Positions 25,338-32,733 of a stretch of 61,561 bases of DNA are shown piece by piece. Within the stretch, counting starts at the first letter, position 1. Each line of letters begins with the position of its first letter. The stretch comes from CADCWK01 sp964244115. Lineage in GTDB: Bacteria > Chloroflexota > Chloroflexia > Thermomicrobiales > UBA6265. The notes below the pieces were generated by a model. That model saw only the letters and a program-made list of their open reading frames with translations, had not been told where the DNA came from and did not search any database. The stretch spans positions 1 to 61,561 of the forward strand of contig CAXTHM010000016.1 of the NCBI GenBank assembly GCA_964244115.1, read 5' to 3'. A program made the translations under genes and the position numbers.

Positions 25338-26917
25338 CGTCGAATCAGCCGACACCTATGACGTTCGATCTGCTTACCGAGCCGTGGCTTCCCGTCGGGT
25401 TGCTGGACGGCACCGCCGCGACGTGGGGCCTGCTCGAGCTGTTCGATCGGGCCCATGAGGCTCGAGGCTTGAGCGAACCGTCGCCACTAACCTACACGGC
25501 GGTCACGCGGTTCCTCCTCGCCATTCTCCACCGTGCCTACGATGGCCCGACCAGCCCGGGAGACTGGGCGACCATCTGGGACGCTGGCTCATTCGACCTT
25601 GAACGGATCGACTCGTACCTGGAGCAATACCGAGATCGGTTCGACCTGTTCCATCAGGAGCGTCCGTTCGCGCAGGCGCTCGTCGCCGGCATCCCTGGGG
25701 ATGAGAAGCCCATCACCCAGTTGACGTTCGAGCGTGTCAGTGGAAATAACGGCACGCTCTACGACCACTCGGTCGACGCAGATCCGCCAGCGGTCAGCCC
25801 TGGCGATGCAGCGAGGCTCGTATTGACAGCCCATCAGTACGGCTTCGCCGGCGCCCAGATCTTCCGTGATACGCCGATGATCGCAGGCTACTGCCTGATG
25901 CTGGAGGGAGGCAGTCTCTTCGAGACGCTCGCTCTCAATCTGCAGCGCTACGACGATACCCACCCTCAGAACCTCGGCCGTCCTCTCGACGCTCCGTGGT
26001 GGGAATTGGAGAACGATGTAACGCCTCTGGCCGATGGCAACCTGCCACTGGGGCTGACGGATCTGCTCACCTGGCGCGGGCGCCGGATTCTGCTGGTCCC
26101 GGATGACGATGGCATGGTTCGCAGGTGCTGGTATCGGCCGGGTTATCAATTACGAGCCGGCATCATCGTCGATCCATTCAAGCGATGCGTTCCGGTCGTC
26201 GATCAGGGCGTAGACCGCGGCATCTTCCCACGCGGTTTCCAGGAGGACCGGGCACTGTGGCGCGACAGCTATGCCTTCTTCCCCGAGTCGTACACCGACC
26301 GGAACTCTGGAAGCATAGTCCCACGACCAACGGTCATCTCCTGGGTCGACGATCTTCGACGCTACTTCCGTGGTATCAGGCGGGTGGCGGCAATCCCCTC
26401 ACGCCCCTCGCTCGTCGCGACCGGGATCATCAAGGCGAACCAGGCCGGTGTGAAGCTCTGGCGCATGGATCGCCTGCCGCTTCCCTTGCACGTGCTCGAG
26501 GACTCCGAGCGATACGGGATGGTCCAATCCGCGATCTCTTTGACGGAAGAGGTGCGAGGGAGTTTGCGGAATGCGGCATCCGTCTACGCGAAGCACGTCG
26601 TAGGCAGGGGTGTCCGCGACCCGGCCCCGGAGGATGTCGCGCGGGAACTGTCCTCGCTGCGCTTCGAGGCCCGGTACTGGTCGGCCCTCGACCGCCAGTT
26701 CCAGGGATTCCTGATCGACCTCGAGCGGGCCGATGACCCGGACGCGGCGCTGGACCAGTGGCGCCGGACGCTGCGCCGCGTCGCCACGGATGCCTACTTC
26801 GACGCCACCGACCAGACCAGCACCGACGGCCTGCGCATGGCCGGGCAGGCTCTGGGCAGTCGCACCCTCAGGAAGCAGCTCGCCAAGAGCCTCGGCCGCG
26901 CCGATCAGGCGGCCTGA
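25334..26917 (+). CDS. cse1: Type I-E Cascade large subunit Cse1/CasA (Cas8e)
   Basis: A 527-residue protein with the Cse1 start FDLLTEPWLPVGLLDG, then LTYTAVTRFLLAILHRAY and FDLFHQERPFAQ, all characteristic. Cas8e recognises the PAM, opens the target duplex and recruits Cas3. The C-terminal four-helix bundle is present (about residues 390-515, LDRQFQGFLIDLERADD). The first ~1.25 kb has moderate GC like cas3. From roughly 26600 the codon choice changes to the strongly GC-rich style of the following cas genes, suggesting a junction inside the gene. It overlaps cas3 and lies 59 bases before cse2. Confidence 0.93.
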   Translation: MTSNQPTPMTFDLLTEPWLPVGLLDGTAATWGLLELFDRAHEARGLSEPSPLTYTAVTRFLLAILHRAYDGPTSPGDWATIWDAGSFDLERIDSYLEQYRDRFDLFHQERPFAQALVAGIPGDEKPITQLTFERVSGNNGTLYDHSVDADPPAVSPGDAARLVLTAHQYGFAGAQIFRDTPMIAGYCLMLEGGSLFETLALNLQRYDDTHPQNLGRPLDAPWWELENDVTPLADGNLPLGLTDLLTWRGRRILLVPDDDGMVRRCWYRPGYQLRAGIIVDPFKRCVPVVDQGVDRGIFPRGFQEDRALWRDSYAFFPESYTDRNSGSIVPRPTVISWVDDLRRYFRGIRRVAAIPSRPSLVATGIIKANQAGVKLWRMDRLPLPLHVLEDSERYGMVQSAISLTEEVRGSLRNAASVYAKHVVGRGVRDPAPEDVARELSSLRFEARYWSALDRQFQGFLIDLERADDPDAALDQWRRTLRRVATDAYFDATDQTSTDGLRMAGQALGSRTLRKQLAKSLGRADQAA

Positions 26918-26976
26918 CCCCGACCGCACCCATGCCGGCCGGCAACACGTCGAACGTATCAGACAGGAGATTCTCG

Positions 26977-27756
26977 ATGTCCGACCCCGCGGTCACGACC
27001 ACCCCTACGACCTCCGACGCACCCACCACCGTGCGCACTCCGCGTGAGGAGCGCGACCGGGCGATGTGGCGCTTTGTGCGCGACCTGGAGTCCCTCGTCC
27101 GCAAGACCGGCGACCCGGACCGGGCCGCGCTGGCCGCGCTCCGGAGCGGGCTGGGCAAGCCGCCGGGCAGCGCGATCGGCATGTACCCGATCATCGGCGA
27201 CCACCTGCGCGGTGCCGAGGACTGGGAGACCCGGCTGACCTGGGAGGATCAGGCCTACAACGACTCCCTGTTCGTCGTCGCCAGCCTGTTCGGCCTCCAC
27301 CCGGTGCCACGCGCAGGGGCGGGCGCCGGCGCTGATGCCGAGCCGGCCGAGAGCACCACCACGCCGCAGGCGACACCGGCCGCGCCGACGGCTCCGTCCA
27401 GCCGGCCGAGGAGCGGGGGACGGCCGTTCCTCGCCGCCTTGTCATCGCTCCGGACCGCGGACAAGGAGCAGAGTCAGGCGCTCGATCGCCGGATCGTCGC
27501 GCTGCTCAACGCCGACCGCGAGGCGCTCCCGACCCTGCTCCGGCAGGCGGTCGGTCTGATCGAGGACGGCGTCCCGGTCGACTGGCTCCAGCTCCTCAAG
27601 GACATCCAGCAGTGGGATCTCGTGGACCGTCCCGTCCAGAAGCGCTGGGCGGCCACCTGGTGGACGGCGCCGACCCGGAACGAGATCGCCAGCGACCCCG
27701 ACGATGCGGACGGTGCCCGGCTGTCCGAATCTGGCGACGCGGCCGGAACGGACTGA
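26977..27756 (+). CDS. cse2: Type I-E Cascade small subunit Cse2/CasB (Cas11e)
   Basis: A 259-residue helical protein. I start at ATG 26977 after CAGGAGA; the open frame upstream reads through the end of cse1 in another frame. Conserved parts are ALAALRSGLGKPPGSAIGMYP near residue 50 and the C-terminal LLRQAVGLIEDGVPVDWLQLLKDIQQWD. The protein is longer than the usual 160-200 residues because an Ala/Thr/Pro linker (residues ~115-150) separates the two helical halves and the tail is extended. Two copies line the belly of Cascade and stabilise the target and non-target strands. Confidence 0.9.
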   Translation: MSDPAVTTTPTTSDAPTTVRTPREERDRAMWRFVRDLESLVRKTGDPDRAALAALRSGLGKPPGSAIGMYPIIGDHLRGAEDWETRLTWEDQAYNDSLFVVASLFGLHPVPRAGAGAGADAEPAESTTTPQATPAAPTAPSSRPRSGGRPFLAALSSLRTADKEQSQALDRRIVALLNADREALPTLLRQAVGLIEDGVPVDWLQLLKDIQQWDLVDRPVQKRWAATWWTAPTRNEIASDPDDADGARLSESGDAAGTD

Positions 27757-27764
27757 GCACGACC

Positions 27765-27782
27765 CCCGGACGAGCGTCCGGG
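27765..27782 (+). repeat. Short hairpin between cse2 and cas7
   Basis: CCCGGACG (27765-27772) and CGTCCGGG (27775-27782) form an 8-bp stem with a two-base loop, nine bases after the cse2 stop. The 119-base gap is long for this operon. The hairpin could protect or partly terminate transcripts and so adjust subunit stoichiometry. Confidence 0.5.
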
Positions 27783-27875
27783 CGCCACATGACGCCGGCA
27801 CCGACGACGGTCCGGCTCCGCTGACACCCTGTCGCCGGCATCCCCGCCGACGACCCAGCCAAGAGGAGATCCCCG

Positions 27876-29117
27876 ATGCTGATCGACCTGCACGTCATCC
27901 AGAACATCGCCCCGGCCAACCTCAACCGCGACGACACCGGCTCGCCGAAAGACGCCATCTTCGGCGGCTACCGCCGGGCCCGCGTCTCCAGTCAGGCCTG
28001 GAAGCGCGCGATCCGCCACGCGTTCGAGACCGACGGCCTGCTGCCGAAGGACCAGCTCGCCGTCCGGACGAAGCGCGTCGTCAACGAGCTCGTCGACAAG
28101 TTGGCCGCCGAGGGCCGGAGCCCCGAGCAGCGCGTCGCCGTTGCGGTTGCCATGCTGGGCGGGATCGGGCTCAGCGCCGACCCGAACGACGCGGGCGAGT
28201 ATCTGACGCAGTATCTGCTCTACATCGGCAACGACGAGATCGCGAAGCTCGCCGACGTCGCCAATGAGCATTGGGCCGACCTCACGTCGGCCAACCCCCC
28301 AGCCAGCACCGAGACGGGCAAGAACCGCAAGAAGACGAGCAAGGGAGCGATCACCGACACGATCCGTAGCCAGGTCCTGAGCGCCCTCGACGGCAGCCGC
28401 GCCGTCGACCTCGCCCTGTTCGGCCGGATGCTGGCCGACCTGCCGGTCAAGAACGTCGATGGCGCCGTGCAGGTGGCCCACGCGATCTCGACCCACGCCG
28501 TCGAGTTCGAGTTCGACTACTACACCGCCGTCGACGACCTCAACACCGTCGACGAGACCGGCGCCGGCATGATCGGCACCGTCGAGTTCAATTCGGCGAC
28601 CTTCTACCGGTACACCAGCATCGACGTCGGCGACCTGGCGAAGAACCTCGGCAAGAACCACGAACTGGCCGTCCGGGCGGCGCTGGCCTACATCCGGGGT
28701 TTCCTGCTGGCGATCCCCAGCGGCAAGCAGACCAGCTTCGCCGCCCAGAACCTGCCCAGCGCGGCGCTGGCCGTCGTCCGCGAGCACGGCCGCTGGTCGC
28801 TGGCCAACGCCTTCGTCCGGCCGGTCCCGACGCGCTCCGGCGACGGCCTGGTCGCGAAGTCGATCGAGGAGCTGGCCGGGTACTACGGTCGCCTGACCGG
28901 GATGTACGGCGACGATGGCATCGTCGCGACGCCGTTCCTGGTCGACAGCGCCTACGCCGACGCGGCGCCGGATCTGACGCCGAGCGGCGACATCCGCCAG
29001 TGGCTGGCGGCGATCGAGGCGGCCCTGGCGCCGAAGCCGGACACCGCGGCCATCAGCCCGGACACCGCGGCCGCCAAGCCGGACACCGCGGCGACCAGCG
29101 ACGGCGAGGTGGCGTGA
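27876..29117 (+). CDS. cas7: Type I-E Cascade backbone Cas7e (Cse4/CasC)
   Basis: A 413-residue RAMP protein that forms the six-subunit backbone wrapping the crRNA. The family start LIDLHVIQNIAPANLNRDDTG is followed by FGGYRRARVSSQAWKRAIR, the most conserved Cas7e block, and GMIGTVEFNSATFYRY in the middle. AAGAGGAGAT gives a strong ribosome binding site. The C-terminus beyond residue ~385 is a short tandem repeat (P-D-T-A-A type units) not needed for the fold. The stop overlaps the cas5 start by one base (TGATG). Confidence 0.95.
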   Translation: MLIDLHVIQNIAPANLNRDDTGSPKDAIFGGYRRARVSSQAWKRAIRHAFETDGLLPKDQLAVRTKRVVNELVDKLAAEGRSPEQRVAVAVAMLGGIGLSADPNDAGEYLTQYLLYIGNDEIAKLADVANEHWADLTSANPPASTETGKNRKKTSKGAITDTIRSQVLSALDGSRAVDLALFGRMLADLPVKNVDGAVQVAHAISTHAVEFEFDYYTAVDDLNTVDETGAGMIGTVEFNSATFYRYTSIDVGDLAKNLGKNHELAVRAALAYIRGFLLAIPSGKQTSFAAQNLPSAALAVVREHGRWSLANAFVRPVPTRSGDGLVAKSIEELAGYYGRLTGMYGDDGIVATPFLVDSAYADAAPDLTPSGDIRQWLAAIEAALAPKPDTAAISPDTAAAKPDTAATSDGEVA

Positions 29118-29986
29118 TGACCACCGCGAACGACCGACCCGGCCAGGAGGCCAGCGGGACGGCGACGCTGCTGCTGCGGCTGGCCGGGCCGCTCCAGAGC
29201 TGGGGGATCAGCAGCCGCTACGCCTCCCGCGATACCGGCGCGGAGCCGAGCAAGTCCGGCGTGATCGGCATCCTCGCCGCCGCCCTCGGCCTGCCCCGCG
29301 ATACCGACCTGTCCCGGGTCCAGCTCACCGGTATCGCTGGGCCGGTCGATCTGACCCGCCTGAGGATGGGCGTCCGGGTCGACAACGAGGGCGTCCCCGG
29401 CTACGACTTCCAGACCGTCGGCGGGGGCGATGACGACCCCGGCATCGCGATGGCCCGCGACACCCCGAAGGCGATCGCCCGCCGGCTGGCCGACCGGGCT
29501 GCCGGCCGCTTGGGTAACAAGGGCGCGATCTCGATCTCCAACCGCTACTTTCTGCAGGATGCCGTCTTCCTGGTCGGGCTGGAAGGGACGGACGTCGAGG
29601 TCCTGCACGAGCTCGATCTGGCGATCCGCCAACCGGTCTTCCCGATCGGGCTCGGTCGCCGGAGCTACGTGCCGTCCTGCCCGGTCGGCCTGCCCGGCGG
29701 TGGCGTCCGCGAGCGCTCATTGGAGCGGGCGCTGGGCCAGGAACTGCCATGGCCGATCGACGGCCGCAGTGTCCGGCCGGACTGGCGCTTGACGGGCGAG
29801 CGGCGGCTCCGGACCGTGATCGAGGCGAGCGCCGGCGAGGACGGGATCATCCGCAACGACCAGCCGGTCGGGGCCGCGTTCCTGACCCGCGTCTTCGGTC
29901 CCCGAGCCGTGGTCTACGACGACATCCCGGCACCGATCAGGACTCCGGACGCCGAGGACACCACTCCGGAGGAGGGCGCGGCATGA
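29117..29986 (+). CDS. cas5: Type I-E Cascade subunit Cas5e (CasD)
   Basis: A 289-residue protein with TATLLLRLAGPLQSWG at residues ~14-29 and SKSGVIGILAAALGLPRD, both standard Cas5e signatures, plus GAISISNRYFLQDAVFLVGLEG later. Cas5e caps the 5' handle of the crRNA. The frame is open for another 39 codons upstream, but those overlap the repetitive end of cas7, so ATG 29117 is the start. It overlaps cas6e by four bases. Confidence 0.93.
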   Translation: MTTANDRPGQEASGTATLLLRLAGPLQSWGISSRYASRDTGAEPSKSGVIGILAAALGLPRDTDLSRVQLTGIAGPVDLTRLRMGVRVDNEGVPGYDFQTVGGGDDDPGIAMARDTPKAIARRLADRAAGRLGNKGAISISNRYFLQDAVFLVGLEGTDVEVLHELDLAIRQPVFPIGLGRRSYVPSCPVGLPGGGVRERSLERALGQELPWPIDGRSVRPDWRLTGERRLRTVIEASAGEDGIIRNDQPVGAAFLTRVFGPRAVVYDDIPAPIRTPDAEDTTPEEGAA

Positions 29987-30897
29987 GCACTTCGACCACG
30001 GACGCATCGATTGCGCCGCTCTACCTGTCCCGCCTGCGGCTGAACCTGCGGCACCCGCGCGTCCAGCGGTCGCTCGGCGACGCCCAGGCGCTGCACCAGC
30101 TCGTGATGTCGCTGTTCCCGGCGGTGGAGTCCGACACGGCGCGGGCGGCGATGGCGGTCCTGTACCGGGTCGACGAGGCGGAGCCGATGCGCGGCCAGGC
30201 GGGGCGCGACGCCACCCGTCAGCAGACGGGGGCTGCCGACCCGATCCTGATCGTCCAGGCGACGGTCGCTCCGCGACTGGTCGGGGCCGAGCGGGACACC
30301 GGGTCGGACGCCGGTCCGGCCTGGGCGGCGGGGATGCTCCGGGACGAGACCGGCCCGGACGACGCCCTGGCCACCCGTGACGTCGCCCCGGTCTTCGCCG
30401 GGATCACGGCCGGGCAGCGCCTCGGTTTTCGCCTCCGGGCCAACCCGACCAGGCGCCTCTCGCTCACCCGCCCGGAGGACGACCCGCGCGGTCCGGACCC
30501 ACTGCTGAACCGGCACCGCGAGGCCGGCAAGGGGACCGGCCCGCGGGTCGCGCTCCTCAAGCCCGAGGAGCAGACCCAGTGGCTCGTCCGGCAGGGGGAG
30601 CGGCACGGCTTCGCGCTCGTCCCGCAGGAGCGGACCTGGGTGGCACGACCCGACCCGGCGACCCCCGAGGCGCTCGATGCACCCGACGCGCCGTCATTCG
30701 TCCTGACGGGCGCCTCCGTCCGGACGGGGGGCGCCCGTGGTCGCCAGCGGGACCGGCTGACCCACAACGCCGTCACCTTCGACGGTGAGCTGACGGTGAC
30801 CGACGCCGAGGCGTTCCGGGCGGCCCTCCGGAGCGGGATCGGCCCCGCCAGGGCCTACGGGTTCGGGCTGCTCTCCGTCCGCCGTCCGTCCAGGTAG
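29983..30897 (+). CDS. cas6e: crRNA-processing endoribonuclease Cas6e (Cse3/CasE)
   Basis: A 304-residue double-ferredoxin RAMP. PLYLSRLRLNLRHPRVQRSL begins the first domain; LHQLVMSLFP holds H38, in the position of the catalytic histidine of Cas6e. The C-terminal glycine-rich loop GIGPARAYGFGLLSVRR closes the second domain. It cleaves within the repeat after the hairpin, leaving the GTGAACCG handle. It would be expected to recognise the hairpin retained in the crRNA-like element at 21666. ATG 29983 lies in the cas5 stop overlap; the longer open frame upstream is shadow. It is longer than E. coli CasE (~200 residues) through insertions around residues 65-110 and 150-215. Confidence 0.93.
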   Translation: MSTSTTDASIAPLYLSRLRLNLRHPRVQRSLGDAQALHQLVMSLFPAVESDTARAAMAVLYRVDEAEPMRGQAGRDATRQQTGAADPILIVQATVAPRLVGAERDTGSDAGPAWAAGMLRDETGPDDALATRDVAPVFAGITAGQRLGFRLRANPTRRLSLTRPEDDPRGPDPLLNRHREAGKGTGPRVALLKPEEQTQWLVRQGERHGFALVPQERTWVARPDPATPEALDAPDAPSFVLTGASVRTGGARGRQRDRLTHNAVTFDGELTVTDAEAFRAALRSGIGPARAYGFGLLSVRRPSR

Positions 30898-30926
30898 CCA
30901 GCCCGGCTCGGACCCAGTCAGCAGTG

Positions 30927-30976
30927 GGACAAGCGGACGGCCGCCGGGAATCTCCCCGGCGGCCGTCCGCTTGTCC
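30927..30976 (+). terminator. 22-bp perfect hairpin between cas6e and cas1
   Basis: Bases 30927-30948 are perfectly complementary to 30955-30976 with a six-base loop (AATCTC). It lies 30 bases after cas6e and 110 before cas1, so it probably divides the interference genes from the adaptation genes, either as a terminator or as an RNA stability element. Confidence 0.7.
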
Positions 30977-31085
30977 GAATCCGGCCAGCCAGCCGGAACG
31001 GATCAGCACGCCCGGGCGGCCCCGTAGCCGACCCGGGTCTCGACAGACGGTGTCGATGCCGCCCCACCCGGAAGGAGTGCCCGCC

Positions 31086-32246
31086 ATGCCCCTCGACCTC
31101 CAGACGCTGCCCAAGGTCCGCGACTCCTGGTCCCACCTCTACGTCGAACACGCGAAGATCGACCAGGACGGCAAGGCGATCGCCGTCCACGACGCCGACG
31201 GGATGGTACCGGTCCCCTGCGCCTCGCTGACCCTGCTGTTGCTCGGCCCGGGGACCTCGATCTCCCACGCCGCGATCCGGACGCTGGCCGAGAACGGCTG
31301 CATGGTGGGCTGGACGGGCGAGGAGAGCGTCCGGTTCTACGCGCTCGGCAGCGGCGAGACGCGGTCGGCCCGGAACCTGATGCATCAGGCGCGGGTCTGG
31401 GCGCACCCGACGACGCGGCTGGCGGTCGTGTTCCGGATGTACCGGCACCGGTTCAACGAGGAACTATCGCCGGACCTGACCCTGCGGCAACTGCGCGGCT
31501 GGGAGGGCGTCCGGGTCCGCGAGGCCTACGCCCGGGCCAGCCGCGCGACCGGGGTCGAGTGGCGCGGCCGGCAGGTCAACCGGAGCGACTGGGGCGCCCA
31601 GGACCCGATCAACAAGGCCATCAGTTCCGCCAACTCATGCCTCTACGGCGTCTGCCACGCGGCGATCGTCGCGGCGGGATACAGCCCCGGCATGGGGTTC
31701 ATCCACACCGGCAAGATGCTGAGCTTCGTCTACGACATCGCCGACCTCTACAAAGCGGACTTCGCCATCCCCGCGGCCTTCGACGCGACCGCCGCCGGCA
31801 CCGAGGACCTCGAATCACGGGTTCGGAGAGCTTGCCGGGACGCCTTCCGGCGGGGGCGCCTGCTGGCCCGGATCGTCAATGACATCCAGCGCCTGCTCGA
31901 CATCCCGCCGGCGCCGGACCTTGGCGCGTTCGACGACGACGCGTCGCTTCCCGGCGGGCTCTGGGACCCGGTCGATGGCGTCGTCCGGGGCGGCGTGAAC
32001 TGGGCGGCGGCCTGGGAGCAGTCCGGCGCGGCCACGGCCCCGGTCCGCCGCGACGACCTGCCCGCCGCCGAGGTGGGAGGCGCAGACGACGCCGGGTTGC
32101 CTGCCTCGGCGATCCCGCTGGCCAATGGCTCCCTCAACGGGGCGTCCGATGACCGGCCAGAGGACACCCTGCCGATCGCCACGCCACGACCCGAGGCGGG
32201 TGCGCCGCGTTCGGATGGCGAGTGGATCGACGGAGGTGACGCATGA
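31086..32246 (+). CDS. cas1: CRISPR integrase Cas1 (type I-E) with C-terminal extension
   Basis: A 386-residue protein, about 80 longer than typical Cas1e. The catalytic core is intact: VRVREAYARAS holds the metal-binding glutamate (~residue 140-146), GFIHTGKMLSFVYDIADLYK carries the histidine (~206) and aspartate (~217). The family start KVRDSWSHLYVEHAKI is clear. After the usual end (GGLWDPVDGVVRGGVNW, ~305) an Ala/Asp/Pro-rich tail of ~80 residues follows. Cas1-Cas2 integrates prespacers at the leader end of the array. ATG 31086 is preceded by AAGGAG. It overlaps cas2 by four bases. Confidence 0.95.
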   Translation: MPLDLQTLPKVRDSWSHLYVEHAKIDQDGKAIAVHDADGMVPVPCASLTLLLLGPGTSISHAAIRTLAENGCMVGWTGEESVRFYALGSGETRSARNLMHQARVWAHPTTRLAVVFRMYRHRFNEELSPDLTLRQLRGWEGVRVREAYARASRATGVEWRGRQVNRSDWGAQDPINKAISSANSCLYGVCHAAIVAAGYSPGMGFIHTGKMLSFVYDIADLYKADFAIPAAFDATAAGTEDLESRVRRACRDAFRRGRLLARIVNDIQRLLDIPPAPDLGAFDDDASLPGGLWDPVDGVVRGGVNWAAAWEQSGAATAPVRRDDLPAAEVGGADDAGLPASAIPLANGSLNGASDDRPEDTLPIATPRPEAGAPRSDGEWIDGGDA

Positions 32247-32605
32247 TCGTCTTCGTGATGGAGCGTGTCCCGGCGTCGCTGCGGGGCGAACTGACGCGCT
32301 GGATGCTGGAAGCCCGGGCGGGGGTGTTCATCGGCGACGTGACGGCGATGGTGCGGGACAAGCTCTGGGAGAAGGCCTGCGCGGCCGCGAAGGGCGGCTC
32401 GGTGCTGCTGGTCCACTCGGCGGACACCGAGCAGGGGTTCGCAATCCGGAGCTACGGGGAGCCGGACCGGACGCTGGTGGACTACGAGGGGCTGCTGCTG
32501 TTCCGGCGGCCGGCCCGTGAGCAACCGACACCGATCGAACCCTCGACCGGAACGTCGGTACCCGAACCACCCGCCGGGGCGTCCTCCGAGCTGGCCTCCT
32601 CGTAG
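32243..32605 (+). CDS. cas2: Cas2 (type I-E, CasB2/Cas2e form)
   Basis: A 120-residue protein: MIVFVMERVPASLRGELTRW, GVFIGDVTAMVRDKLW and the short strand AIRSYGEPDRTLVDYEGLLLF are Cas2e signatures. It bridges two Cas1 dimers as the structural core of the integrase. The core ends near residue 93; the rest is a Pro/Ser/Thr tail. The stop is 128 bases before the first repeat. Confidence 0.95.
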   Translation: MIVFVMERVPASLRGELTRWMLEARAGVFIGDVTAMVRDKLWEKACAAAKGGSVLLVHSADTEQGFAIRSYGEPDRTLVDYEGLLLFRRPAREQPTPIEPSTGTSVPEPPAGASSELASS

Positions 32606-32733
32606 TCCTGGGCGGTCGCGGATCGGAGCAGGCTCCCGACGTGCCGGCGGTGCGGATCAGTAGGACCGACTCGTGAGATACTTCGGACCTGTCCCCGGAC
32701 GCCGATAGCCGCCGTTGCGGGCATTTCGGAAGT
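32606..32733 (+). promoter_or_regulatory. CRISPR leader
   Basis: The 128 bases between cas2 and the first repeat form the leader by position. The array reads away from cas2, and the repeat orientation (ending AACCG, like E. coli type I-E) agrees. I see no clear -35/-10 pair and no obvious IHF-type site, so the array promoter is undefined. Confidence 0.75.

Noticed and set aside
26758..26976. N-terminal extension of cse2, and similar extensions of cas5 (29000), cas6e (29749) and cas1 (30924)
   Set aside because: They overlap the preceding gene or the intergenic hairpin, lack family similarity, and better starts with ribosome binding sites lie downstream.
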